Counted from the first letter of the stretch, positions 54,437 through 64,000 are shown. The stretch: DNA of 64,000 bases from Kappaphycus alvarezii (GCA_002205965.3 NADL03000699.1:620001-684000); one strand, 5' to 3'. Made by a program: numbers and translations. Notes: generated from the letters alone by a model not told the origin.

Positions 54437-57400
54437 ATGGGAATCACTCCGGCCAAGAAAACGAAAACGAATAAGAAATTCAAGAGTATCCCCAAGGACG
54501 TACTAGATTATGCGAAGAAGTACAATTTGGTAGCTGAGCTTGAATCGGCCCCAGCTGGAATAAGGTTTGGTCAACTTTTGAGGGGGACGCAGAGGATGCG
54601 AGAAAAGAACTCAAAACAATTATCAGGTCTAATAAGTCCGCTAAGGGTAAGAAATTTTTTCTCCAACCGGCCTCGACAGCACCAAGACGTCTTAAGCTGA
54701 TAACAGTCAAAGTATTGGGAATGAAAACCCAAGCTCTTTCCGATTCGGGCGCTTTTCGAAACCTCATTTCAGAAACTTTGGTGACAGATCTAGGTCTCGA
54801 AATTATTTTAACTAATCGAGGAGTAACTGTTGCGGATGGAACCGTATCAAAATGAATGGGCACTGTTGAAAAGGTTTCCGTGTTCTTTGGGGACTCTAAA
54901 GTTGATGTCGACTTTCTTGTCATGCCTGATCTCCCTTTCGATGCAACCATTGGCCTACCATGGAACGACTAGGGACATGCATTGACTTGGGCAACCAAAG
55001 CGTTTCATTTCATATATACGGCAGAACAGTGAAGATGCCCCTGTACTTCGACAGAAGCATACACCCAGAAGATTTAAGAGAAATGGACAGTGAATAATCC
55101 TTTTCTAGTTATGACAGCGACGATTCCGATCCCACTAGCAATTTCGGAAATAGAAAAGGGTAAGCTCGAAAAATACTGAACATGACATGGGATGATTATG
55201 ATTCCGGGTTTGAAATAGATGTAGACTGGGATTCTACGGCAAATTTGGGACCCTAATATGTTTCCTTTTGCGATAACATCGAATCAAAGGACGGTATTTA
55301 GAGGATGAAAGAAGATTACCTTTGCAAAGTGAATAAGAATATGTTGAATTCCATATTTGAAGATACGGGCACACCGGAAGAAGTCGTTCAAAATAGGAAC
55401 GGTAAGGATCAAGAAGAATAAGGGCACAAGAGCGCATAAATTCAAGAGAAAGTACGGCAACTTTCCGCTCCCTCATCAAAGAAAATATCCAACATATTAA
55501 CATCTTCCGAAGTAAGTGCATGGAGCGTTTCAGACCTAAGACAAGCAAGTGTACCGATCACTCACTTATTCGAACTTGCCGATGCTCAACCAATTTACCA
55601 TAAGCCTAGACGTCAACCGCCGAAATATGACCAATTCATCTCAGAAAATGTTACCAATATGCTGGAAATGATATTATTTGGCCTGTTTCATCCCCATGGT
55701 CATTTACAGTTGTGGTAGCGCCAAAGAAGGATGAAAATCTTCGCTTTTGTGTCGACTACCGACAGTTGAACCAAAGAATGATACCCGATCGATTTAAGAT
55801 TCCAAACATGGAGAAAATCCTCGAAGACCTGAAGGACGGGAGATACTTCGCCTCAATTGACCTCTACACTGGCTACTGACAGATTACGATGGATGAAAAT
55901 GTAAGGAAAAAACAACTTATACCAGCAAGGCCGGCACGTTCAGATTCGAAGTCATGCCTTTTGGTTTCATGAATGCACCAACCACATTGCAAATAATTAT
56001 GAACGATTTGTTGAAAGGACCTCCATTTGCAAGAGTTTACATCGATGATGTGGTAATATTCTCAAAAAACTTGGATCAGCACATATCGCATGTCAAGACA
56101 GTGGTGGATAGTATATCGGCATACAGCATGGAAATTAAGTCGAGCAAATGCTTCTTTGCGAAAACTTCTGTCCAATTACTCGGTCATATCGTCGATCAAG
56201 AGGGAATTAAAGTGGATCCAGAGAAAACGAGAAAAATCAAGTTTGCACCGAGGCCCGCTTCAAAGACGGAGGTTCGAAGCTTCTTAGGACTTGCCTCATG
56301 TTACCGACGATTTATCAAAGATTTAGCCAAGACAGCAGCCCCGTTAAATGCCAGTACTACGAAGAACGGGAAGTTTTACTGGAGCAAGGATATGCAAACT
56401 GCATTTGAGGAGCTCGAAGATAAGCTATGTTTCCCCAAGTGCTAATGTATCCAGATTTCAAGAGACCATTTGTTGTGGAAACAGATGCCTCAGAACGGCC
56501 TCTGGGCGCCGTTTTGTCCCAGAAAGATGAGAACGGAAGACTACACCCTGTTCAATTCGCAATTCGTACTCTGAATGATGCGGAAAAGAGATACCTAGTC
56601 TGCGGGAAAGAAGCACTAGCTGTCGTCTCCGCACTGAAAAAGTTTCGCGTCTACCTTTTATCACTCGAAAAATTTGTTTTGATAACTGATCACCAGGAAC
56701 TTAAGACGGCTTTCCAAAAGAAAGATGTACATCACCGCTTGGCTCGATGGCTCGAAATTTTCGCAGGATATCGATTTGAAATTTTGTATAGACCCGGACG
56801 CAATAATCAGCATGCTGATTACCTATCCCGCTTGAGGGAACCAATGAGTCCAAACGAAAAAGCTTCCGAGGGCATCGTCGCAGCTGCTGGGGTGCAAGTG
56901 CCGAACGATACCGAATACTAAGCTAGTATTCACGGACTAATTAAATTTATTGATGGACTAGAAATGAGAAAGGTTTATCTTGAACACAGAAATTGGGTAC
57001 ACAGGAATCAAAAACCTTTTACATTGTGGAATTGGAAACTATTTCGACACACTAAAGCCGGTCCTCGACTGGTGGCCCCTTGAAAGAAAGAATCAAGATC
57101 TTGAGGACTTTTCATGATGAGTTAGGGCATTGGGATCTCGAAACAACCAAAAACTTAATTACGGAAAGATTTTGGTGGCCCAGCATCCATAAATACGTGT
57201 ATAATTTCGTGAAAAGCTGCGGCAACTGTCAAAAATTCACTCCGATACGAAAATATAAGACAACTCTAAGCTTTCCAGTTTCTGGTCTTTTTGAAACCTT
57301 CTCAATCGACTTTGCTGGCCCATTCAAGGAAATCTCTTCCGGAAACAAATATTTCCTTATAGGGGTGGAATATCTTACTGGATGGCCAATAGCAGTTGCA

Positions 57401-58164
57401 GTTGAGGAGGCCAATGCTGAGGTTGTCCTGAGATTCATCGAAAAAGAAATAATTGAACCGTTTGGTCTTTCAAAAAGGATCATCTCGGATAACTTCCCTT
57501 GTTTTACTGCAACTTCACTGCTACGTTTTGGGAAGAGAAAGGTATTCAGCTGAAGAAAGTTCTCGCATACGCTCTTATGTCAAACGAGAAAGCGGAGAGG
57601 ATGGTTGGAACCATGAAACGAGCAATATCGAAAACTATGTCGGAGATTGAAATCCAGTGGGAAGATGCCTTACAAAAAGTGTTATACGGCTATCGTCGAA
57701 GAAGAGGAAGAACTGGACGCTCACCATTTGAGCTAATGTACGAAAGGGCTCCTAGAATGCCAAAGAGAGACAAGGAAACAAAAAATATCGACGAAGAGAG
57801 TAGAGAAGTCGAACTACTGGCCACAGAAGGCTGGGGACCACACCGCGCGTTAATACAGACAAGAAATAAGGGTGCAGAGCCTCCAGTCCAAACCTTTTCA
57901 GTCGGCTCTACAATACTTGTAGTATATGGAAAAGCAATGCAGCAGGCTGTGAAGTGGCCGGCCTTCCAAACAAAGTACTCGAACCCTTGCATCGTCACGG
58001 AGGAAAGACACCCGCGTTATAAGCTCTGTTCTATCTCAGGTAAGAGACAAGGAGAGCCATCCATGCACGACTTCTGGTCTCTTACCATCATAGGCCTGAA
58101 GAATTACTTCTCACTCAGGACTATGCGCAACCACGAGGCATACTCATCGTTAACTATAGAATGA
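54437..58164 (+). pseudogene. Pol of gypsy element C, best preserved of the family
   Basis: Protease: ALSDSGAFRNLISETLVTDL with D-S-G at 54742-54750. RT: FCVDYRQLNQRMIPDRFKIP, FASIDLYTGY, MPFGFMNAPTTLQ, and an intact YIDD at 56038-56049. RNase H: KRPFVVETDASERPLGAVLS and TDHQELKTAFQ (56460-56720). Integrase zinc region: HDELGHWDLETTKNLITERF then CGNCQKF. Core: FSIDFAGPF (Asp), RIISDNFPCF (Asp), NEKAERMVGTMKRAI (Glu). The last frame 57499-58164 is open for 221 residues. Stops or frameshifts near 54855, 54968, 55880, 56440, 56920, 57080 and 57530 inactivate it. There is no chromodomain, unlike the 30-36 kb element. Confidence 0.9.
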
Positions 58165-58192
58165 TTCCTATGGGAGGAAAAAGAGCCTGGTA

Positions 58193-58630
58193 ATGGATTA
58201 TCTCGATTACGCAGGACTACTACGAACTCCAAGTAATCATCCATTTCTACATTCATATATCCTATGTTTTCGTTCGTTGAACGGCCAATTGCTACCCGGA
58301 GAAGATTTCCGACTATTAATAAGAGTTCTATTTTCATTCCAAAACGGAAGGTTCGCGGAAGCAGGTCCAGAATTTGTAGAGGTAATATATCATTACTCTA
58401 TTGGAAAGTATGGGAAAGTAGCTATCGAAGACTTTTCGCAAACATATCTGAACATTATCCGCCCCATTTACGTATTTCTAAAGACCAACCAAGATGTGCA
58501 ACTGAGAGGTCACAGCGTACCCCCTGATATGGATATCGACTGGTCCATTATCCCCTATGGGAACCTTACGTTTCTCCGCCAAAGAACACGAACTCAGCTG
58601 AAGACCAAGATCCTCCCGAGACCGTCATGA
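58193..58630 (+). CDS. Accessory ORF X1 of gypsy element C
   Basis: 145 residues, starting 28 bases after the pol stop, in the same orientation and before the 3' LTR. It begins MDYLDYAGLLRTPSNHPFLH and has a central segment FVEVIYHYSIGKYGKVAIED followed by FSQTYLNIIRPIYVFL, ending in a basic tail. The central segment lines up with X3 (AYYIYYLTFGRFGEVKREE, then DHYKTIRRIYETL), suggesting one duplicated domain. No transmembrane helix or signal peptide, so it is not an env-like protein. Its stop overlaps the start of X2 (ATGA). Intact frame. Function unknown; I know no standard gypsy protein like it. Confidence 0.6.
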   Translation: MDYLDYAGLLRTPSNHPFLHSYILCFRSLNGQLLPGEDFRLLIRVLFSFQNGRFAEAGPEFVEVIYHYSIGKYGKVAIEDFSQTYLNIIRPIYVFLKTNQDVQLRGHSVPPDMDIDWSIIPYGNLTFLRQRTRTQLKTKILPRPS

Positions 58631-58896
58631 TGATACGACCAGGACCATCCAGTGATCGGGGCGGGTCATCAAAGAGGGCAAGGCGTCGAGAACAACGAGG
58701 AAGATCACCGAGGAGATCACCTCAAACACCGCCTAGTCTCCCAGGAGGAAACTACGTATCCGTCATTATTGGACGGCTACCAATTAGACGTTGGCTTCGC
58801 GAAATGACAGAAGACCCTCGAGAAAGAGAAGTATTTTTTTTGCCATTAGTATTTGCATGTTCTTCCAAAGCATTCACGGGCGCACCTTACCCGTAA
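58627..58896 (+). CDS. Accessory ORF X2, arginine/serine-rich
   Basis: 89 residues overlapping the X1 stop by four bases (ATGA), an arrangement that allows termination-reinitiation. The N-terminal half is strongly basic (SSKRARRREQRGRSPRRSPQ), resembling a nuclear-localisation or RNA-binding stretch. The C-terminal part is hydrophobic (EVFFLPLVFACSS) and may be frameshifted relative to X3. It could be a linker of a longer X1-X2-X3 protein now broken by mutations. Function unknown. Confidence 0.45.
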   Translation: MMIRPGPSSDRGGSSKRARRREQRGRSPRRSPQTPPSLPGGNYVSVIIGRLPIRRWLREMTEDPREREVFFLPLVFACSSKAFTGAPYP

Positions 58897-58954
58897 CGAC
58901 TCAGTCCTTATGTTGCGTGTTTTTTTCTCCTTCAGATAACCGTTTCTGGACCCT

Positions 58955-59215
58955 TTGCCAGAGAAGTTCGCATACTACATATACTATTTAACATTTGGAA
59001 GGTTTGGAGAAGTGAAACGAGAGGAGCCCATTACAGACCACTATAAAACCATACGCAGGATCTACGAAACTCTTGACCAAGGAGTTAAGCCGGTCATGGA
59101 ACGGTACACACTCTCTCACCATACCGGAAATGAGTTACTGCCCTATCCATTCAGTCAACCATATAGTCTCCCCGATGAATGGATAGAACTACCAGAAGAA
59201 CAGCAGGAGCAGTGA
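58955..59215 (+). CDS. Accessory ORF X3 of gypsy element C
   Basis: 86 residues, likely N-terminally extended before a frame break (upstream in-frame residues include FLDPLPEKF). It contains KFAYYIYYLTFGRFGEVKRE, DHYKTIRRIYETLDQGVKPV and a PYPFSQPYSLPDEWIELPEE tail. The first part matches X1's IYHYSIGKYGKV region in order and spacing. It ends about 35 bp before the polypurine tract. A retroelement domain of unknown function is the most cautious reading. Confidence 0.5.
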   Translation: MPEKFAYYIYYLTFGRFGEVKREEPITDHYKTIRRIYETLDQGVKPVMERYTLSHHTGNELLPYPFSQPYSLPDEWIELPEEQQEQ

Positions 59216-59235
59216 AGACGAGCCGCGACGATCGT

Positions 59236-59251
59236 CTTGAGCGGGAGGGCA
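59236..59251 (+). other. Polypurine tract of element C
   Basis: TTGAGCGGGAGGGCA immediately before the LTR start TGATATGCGC. The same tract precedes the LTR at 63966 on the minus strand, which fixes the LTR boundary. Confidence 0.8.
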
Positions 59252-60610
59252 TGATATGCGCAAAAATTTCAAACGAAAAAAAATCTATAAGAGGACCAAA
59301 TTTGGATACAGTATCGGAATTCGCAAGATATTTTTACAGTTTCTGAATTTGCAAGATATTTTTAATTTGGATGAGTATGGCAAATTTATGGGTTTGTTTT
59401 TTATTTTAAGACACGTTGTCATTAAAGATGTCATTACATGTCCGAGGTCGTCATACTTTTCGAAGACGTCGCAGTATTTAAAATTCGAAATCGACATCGT
59501 TGAGGCAATCCCCCCGCCATCAACTACCCCATCGGCTCAACCCTTTTTTGGCCCTTAACATGAACAACTCCGCCCTTCCCTCACAATCACCAAGTCATCT
59601 CCAGGCCATCGTCCACTCAACGCTCTGGCCCTGATGGCAAATGGTCCAACCGACTACGATGATTACTGTAGAAGGTTGGACCGGGAACGCGTTCGGGAGT
59701 GGGTCCACCGTAACTGCTTCGAGCAGGCAGAAGAGGCAGAGGAGGAGGAGGAAGAGGAAGAGGAGGATGAAGAGGAGGATGAAGAGGAGGACTGGGTGGA
59801 CTGGGTGGACCCGTGGGAGGCACTAGTTTATAACGGTGGAGGGCTCCCATGGAGAACGAAGAGGCGACTGAGGGAGTAATTGTGATATCTGACTCTTCTG
59901 ACGAAGATAAAGAGAGGAGTGAAGAGGAGGATAAGGAGCATGAGGGGGAGGGAGACATGTTAAGTGCTGGAATAGTGGGGAAGGGGCCGGAAAATATGGA
60001 CCAGGTGGTCCCGACTCTAGAACCGGATGGAGGCATCTTCAGTGGTCTAGATATTTCGCAGGAGGCAATGGGGAATTGTAAACCGTTCGTGGATATTTGT
60101 GGGGACTGCCTGGGTGGAATGGATATTTTGGGAGAACTGTGTGGCTCTGATATAGAGGACTAAGATATTAAGGAAGGAATCTAGATATTTATCCTGATAG
60201 TATCTGCTGGTAGTCTTTCTCGTTCACACGATTCCATCTGATGCATTTTATGGCTCTTAGTATGTTTCTTTGAGACTGTAGGGTTAGCCAAAAGTCTATA
60301 CAAGCTGAGCGAACTGCTTTCTCATGGAGAGGTCAAGCAAGTTGGTAGACAAGTTCAAGTAAAGTCCCGAGTAGTAGGAAGTTTAGAGTCAACTTCAGAC
60401 CCAAGAAACGTTTTTCCTACGCTGGTCGCAGAGTATCAGTGGTAGATCCTGCCCCTTCCATACTTGCTTGTAGCCCTCTCAACTGTCTTCCTTATCCACT
60501 CCTTTTTGTTGGCTCAACCATACCACGGTAGCACTTTTGTCGCTTGCAACACCTCCTTCTTGGGGTAGTTGGTTCTGAGTATCTCTTCTCCCGACGATTT
60601 ACCCCTATCA
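59252..60610 (+). mobile_element. 3' LTR of gypsy element C, chimeric gene-carrying form
   Basis: Starts TGATATGCGC beside the polypurine tract and ends CCCCTATCA, 1359 bp. The first ~190 bp match the gene-less LTRs (63966 inward on the minus strand). At about 59440 the sequence switches to the gene cassette shared with 1192-2698 and 20206-21702. At about 60180 all forms become alike again. It has a TATTTAAA box near 59476 for the internal gene and a degraded CTATACAAG box near 60296. It abuts an RT-element fragment at 60611. Confidence 0.85.
59560..60163 (+). pseudogene. LTR-borne acidic protein with SUMO-interacting motif, copy 3
   Basis: Start ATG at 59560, with a one-base loss soon after. 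The middle frame 59634-59879 reads GPTDYDDYCRRLDRERVREW, HRNCFEQAEEAE, a poly-Glu/Asp tract and WVDPWEALVYNGGG. A one-base shift leads to frame 59849-60163: MENEEATEGVIVISDSSDED (canonical SIM plus acidic residues), a second charged tract, then QVVPTLEPDGGIFSGLDISQ and DICGDCLGGMDILGELCGSD with a natural stop TAA at 60161-60163. Only two frameshifts are needed to explain it, so this is the least damaged copy. Conserved Cys pair in DICGDC. Confidence 0.75.
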
Positions 60611-60990
60611 AGAGCCATGGGGCCGCATGTGGAACTGACTATTTCGACATGACATTCGTCAATCCACTCGCTCCCTCCCATTCCAGAGTCCGGACTTCTA
60701 ACCCGGTGACCACTCTCATTTCAGCAATCGCGGAAAAGCAGCGAAAGTACCAAGGTTTTCTTGCGGAATTACCTGAGAGAAGCAGGCTAGTTCCTGTTGA
60801 AATCTCTGCTCTTGGCGAATGGCATCCAGAGGCGTTTTCAGTGGTCACGGAGCATGCAAGAACCGTCGCCAGCCGCGCAATGGAACGGTTTTCGAAGGTT
60901 CGAGGCATTCTTCTACAGCGACACTCGGCGCAAGCAGTAACTTCTAACGCTGCTTGTCTGCTGGCTGGCATCCCATCGACTTTCTGGTAG
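60611..60990 (+). pseudogene. RT retroelement type 1, extreme C-terminus
   Basis: Reads DMTFVNPLAPSHSRV, then IAEKQRKYQGFLAELPERSR, LVPVEISALGEWHPEAFSVV and ACLLAGIPSTFW with natural stop. This is the tail after the zinc domain, matching DVTVTSPFQEG and the EIPGRSKLGWKFVPLAFDS region at 43895-44290. It is the right flank of the element C insertion. Confidence 0.65.
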
Positions 60991-61321
60991 ACTGTTGCTG
61001 GTGCTAGCATTCGACAGCAATGATTTGTATATTGCTTCGACCATTGGTACATGTATTTAATACTACATGCAGATTTGCAACTCCAAATGGGTCCCAATCA
61101 ATCCATACATCTCAATAAAGGCACCCCCTTTTTTCCCAGTAGTCCCCATTACTGTATCGGTATAACCTTTCTGAGTCGATTGCGGTTGTCTGGAAAACCA
61201 TGGGATAGATCGGATATATCTCCCAAGAGTAAAACACCCAAACCTTTCCCCCTCCCGTCCCTTTCACAACCTTCCGCAGGGCCATCTAAGTACCCGGGCC
61301 GCTCCTGAAGTCTGGCGAATC

Positions 61322-62001
61322 ATGATTTGCCTCCGTCTTCGTGTCCCCATCTTCTCTGGCATACAACCCTGCACCTATTGCGCCGCCGCCCACTTTCGCA
61401 CTATCCCCACCCTGGATTCCTACGGACACCACGCCTCTATCTGTCCCTGCGCAGACGGCTCCATTCGGAGCCACAACTGTGTTCGCGACCGCCTCATTTC
61501 CGGGGTATCACGCTTATCAATTTGGATTCGCCCTGTCCGGGAATGGAACTTCCCGCAAGACTTGCCCCGACCCTCCAACTCTCGCCGGCGCCTAGACATC
61601 TACATCTATGATGACCAGTTCTCTCCCGTCCCACAGGGCTACGATGTCACTGTAATCAGCCCCCACTCCGCTCCATAAGCCCAACAGCGGATTCACACGC
61701 CCCTCGCTGCCCTTACTGCATCTGAGCGCGCGAAATCTCTCCGCTATGGCCACCTCTGCGCCGAACTACGTATCAACTTCCACCCGATGGCTTTCGATAT
61801 TTACGGGTCTCCTGGTCCCGATGCCGAAAGAGGTCTATCCAGAATTGCTGAGTATATCGCTCTACGGAAAGGCTGCAGCCCTGCCTTCGAGCGCGATCGC
61901 TTGTTCACGATTATCAGCTCGCTCATAGAACAACGAACTTCTGTCGCGACCAACCGACGACAACTCAACCGGATAGATTTTTCCCCTTTTGAGGGCCGCT
62001 A
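61322..62001 (+). pseudogene. RT retroelement type 2, C-terminal domain
   Basis: Frame 61322-61678 begins at EVWRI-like residues and has CTYCAAAHFRTIPTLDSYGH then HASICPCADGSIRSHNCVRD, a zinc-type domain, and ends GYDVTVISPHSAP. The later frame 61787-62001 reads MAFDIYGSPGPDAERGLSRI then EYIALRKG, matching 28850 and 41960. The polymerase is absent. Confidence 0.65.
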
Positions 62002-62793
62002 GCCCCCCCCTTTCCTGCTTGGTAAAGTCTTGTTCTTCTTTTTCCCCTTCTTCCTGTCGGTACTGACATTTTCAGTGCCCTTGGTGCTGAGGACTCAACT
62101 TGCTTTCGACGGCTTTCCACCTTCGCTGCAGCCTTTCGTGGATCCAACACCCAAACGCGGTTTGTCGTTTGTTTGCATGGGATGCCACCCGGTCAGATTC
62201 TCACCCGACGCTTTTCTGAGTAGTCTTTCTGTACTCCCCCTCTGTATCTGGCATGCCTTGATCCGCCCCGGTAAAGATTGACCACCACCAGAATAACACG
62301 TCTACAAAGTTCATTCAGCTCGGCACACAAGGAAAACCAGGTCAAGCACACTTGCAAATAGCGATTCCGTCACATGGCCCCGCTAACTATTGTCACCGTC
62401 TAGTTCACATTCAATCCCGTAAACGGGAGATTTTGTCAGTTTATTCATCCCTCTCGCAGCCAAATGTCTATCCACGTCTATGGAATCATCTGGGCATGCG
62501 GCACTGTCGCCGCCACCAAGACGCCTGCCATTAACTTATCCTCTATGCAGCAACTTTCTTCTACAAACTTTTCCCAGTCCCCAGCCCATCAGTTTCTCAC
62601 AGTACACTCAGCTTCATTTTTCTCCCTGTTATCTTCAAGCAGAGGCGTGCCATAAGTCCTCTGTTGCACCTTTCACAACGTGGAAGAGATTTGGTCTTGA
62701 TCTCAAAGTCAAAACACCGTGTCCAATTTTGAAACGGGAGTCTGCATTCCACGACAAGCGAGTTTTCCTGCTTTCGGCCGGTCACTAAATCAT

Positions 62794-63045
62794 CTACAGG
62801 GATGGAGAGGCGAGAGCGGCGGCAGCGGCCTGGCCTGGACCGGCAACGCCTAGTACGGAGCCGATACCCTCGAGGGAGCCTGCGGCAACACCGGACTCTG
62901 CATCAGCAGAAGCACCAGCGGTAGTAGTGCCGTCACTCTGGAAACCGGCCCCAGAGCTTATGATTCCTTGGATGGAAGCACGGGAAACGGGAGCGGCAAC
63001 AGCAGCGCCGACAAGAGCGAGAACGGTAGCGATCTTGGCAATCAT
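62794..63045 (-). CDS. Small secreted-type Ala/Ser/Gly-rich protein, copy 2
   Basis: The same 83-residue protein as 45252-45503; by eye the translation is identical and the coding DNA shows perhaps one silent difference (near 62961). Same TATA box upstream (minus strand TATAAAGAC near 63151-63158). Its upstream region is interrupted about 200 bp before the ATG by the LTR of element D at 63248, which could change its expression. Confidence 0.75.
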   Translation of the reverse strand: MIAKIATVLALVGAAVAAPVSRASIQGIISSGAGFQSDGTTTAGASADAESGVAAGSLEGIGSVLGVAGPGQAAAAALASPSL

Positions 63046-63247
63046 GGCGGAACGAGAGAGTGAGTGGAATTGAGATTAGGAAAGTCTGAGGCTTTTGACA
63101 AGATGCTCTTACTACTAGCCATTACTTGCGAAAGAATCGAATGGTCTGTCTTTATACTGGACGGGGAATGCTCTAGCAGTGCAATCGGGAACAGAATTGT
63201 CGTTGTGGGGCTTTCAAAGTAAAGGGCCAGCAGTGTACTGCGGTTTG

Positions 63248-63966
63248 TGATAGGGGTAAATCGTCGGGAGAAGAGATACTTAGAACCAACTACCCCAAGA
63301 CGGAGGTGTTGCGAGCGACAAAAGTGCTACCGTGGTATAGTTGAACAAATAAAAAGCAGTGTATATGGGAGAGAGTTGAGAGGGCTACAAGCAAGTATAA
63401 AAGGGGCAGCGTCTACCACTGATTCTCTGCGACTTGCTTAGGAAAAAGTTTTCTTGGGTTTGAAGTTGACTCTCAACTTCCTACTACTCGGAGCTTGACC
63501 TGAAGTTGTCTGCCAACTTGCTTGACCTCTCAAGGAGGAAGCACTTTACTCAGCTTATATAGACTTTCGGCTAATCCTAAAGTCTCAATCAAACATACTA
63601 AATACCATAAAACGCATTCACGGGAATCGTGTGAACCAGAGAGACCATTAGAAGATATTTCCTCAAGGTAAATATCTAGGTGCCATACCCATGCCAGCCA
63701 CCCATCGGCCAGGGGTGGGAATTGATGTGGCCATTATATAGACCTTTCAGAGTCACTCGTAGTATCACCCACAACCTAGAACTGTACTGACATCCACTAT
63801 GACAGCGTGTCCTAAAATAAAAAATCAACCGATGAATTTGCCACACTCACCCAAATTAAAAATATCTTGCAAATTCAAAAACTGTAAAAATATCTTCCCA
63901 GTTCCAATACTGTATACAATTATGGTCCTCATCTAAATTTTTTCGTGTGCGAATTTGCGCACATCA
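63248..63966 (-). mobile_element. LTR of gypsy element D, gene-less form
   Basis: 719 bp with clean ends: on the minus strand TGATGTGCGC to CCCCTATCA. It carries two TATA boxes (TCTATATAATGGCC and TCTATATAAGCTG) and both AACTTC hairpins, all intact. The uninterrupted sister sequence at 45701 (GTTTGAATTC) shows the insertion point after GTTTG. Orientation and the polypurine tract outside (63967-63980) make it a 3' LTR of an element that continues past the window end. Confidence 0.85.
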
Positions 63967-64000
63967 CGCCCTCCCGCTCAAGACGAACGTCCCGGCTCGT
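63967..64000 (-). mobile_element. Internal end of gypsy element D (polypurine tract), cut by window
   Basis: The minus strand reads CGTCTTGAGCGGGAGGGCG before the LTR, matching 59229-59251 of element C. Element D therefore extends beyond 64000, where its pol and accessory ORFs should lie. Confidence 0.75.

Larger units (their letters stand above)
61146..63247. repeat. Segmental duplication, copy 2 (partner 44378-45705)
   Basis: Starts CCATTACTGTATCGGTATAA and ends GTACTGCGGTTTG, where an LTR is inserted. It includes the RT fragment 61322-62001 that copy 1 lacks. From 62045 to 63247 it is almost identical to copy 1. Confidence 0.95.

Noticed and set aside
58193..59215. Envelope-like gene in element C
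   Set aside because: No signal peptide, membrane-spanning segment or cysteine-rich ectodomain; the ORFs are soluble and partly arginine-rich.

Overview
This window looks like repeat-dense nuclear DNA of a eukaryote. Coding signal comes almost entirely from decayed transposable elements: Ty3/gypsy and Ty1/copia LTR retrotransposons, a YADD-type reverse transcriptase (RT) retroelement clade, and hAT and pogo-like DNA transposons. I see no operon-like gene strings, no rRNA and no CRISPR array. The only clean host-type gene is a small TATA-driven gene for a secreted-type peptide, present twice. The mix of intron-poor, TE-rich DNA would suit an alga (for example a red alga) or a similar protist, but I cannot prove the taxon from sequence alone.

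Layout. 1-6.1 kb: a large inverted duplication (1-485 versus 5618-6110) encloses an RT-element C-terminus split by a gene-carrying LTR (1192-2698), and a nuclease-like pseudogene divided by its own 145-bp inverted repeat (4938-5606). 6.3-11 kb: a palindrome-bordered segment, an RT N-terminus on the minus strand, an unidentified plus-strand gene remnant and a hAT transposase remnant. 12-16.6 kb: a minus-strand Ty1/copia relic whose RT is split by eight 85-bp tandem repeats. 16.9-18.7 kb: a pogo-like transposase. 19.4-25.3 kb: a two-copy family protein, then gypsy element A with a 1.5-kb gene-carrying 5' LTR. 26.5-29.8 kb: an RT element (catalytic YADD ruined, AT-rich insertion) and the second copy of the family protein. 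30.2-36.3 kb: a complete but inactivated chromodomain gypsy element with 5-bp target duplication, tRNA primer site and polypurine tract. 37.3-41.5 kb: a second copia relic and an old LTR. 41.8-44.4 kb: an RT element bounded by a 14-bp direct repeat. 44.4-45.7 kb and 61.1-63.2 kb: a segmental duplication carrying the secreted-peptide gene. 47.5-60.6 kb: two gypsy elements (B, C) joined head to tail. 63.25 kb to the end: the LTR of a further element (D), reverse orientation, running out of the window.

The most interesting system is the gypsy family A-D. Its LTRs come in three architectures. Some carry in their U3-like region a complete extra gene with its own TATTTAAA promoter, encoding an acidic protein with a textbook SUMO-interacting motif (VIVISDSSDE); others lack the gene. 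Element C also has three accessory reading frames after pol. The first two overlap by ATGA; the first and third look like copies of one domain and the middle one is arginine/serine-rich. I know no described gypsy lineage with this combination.
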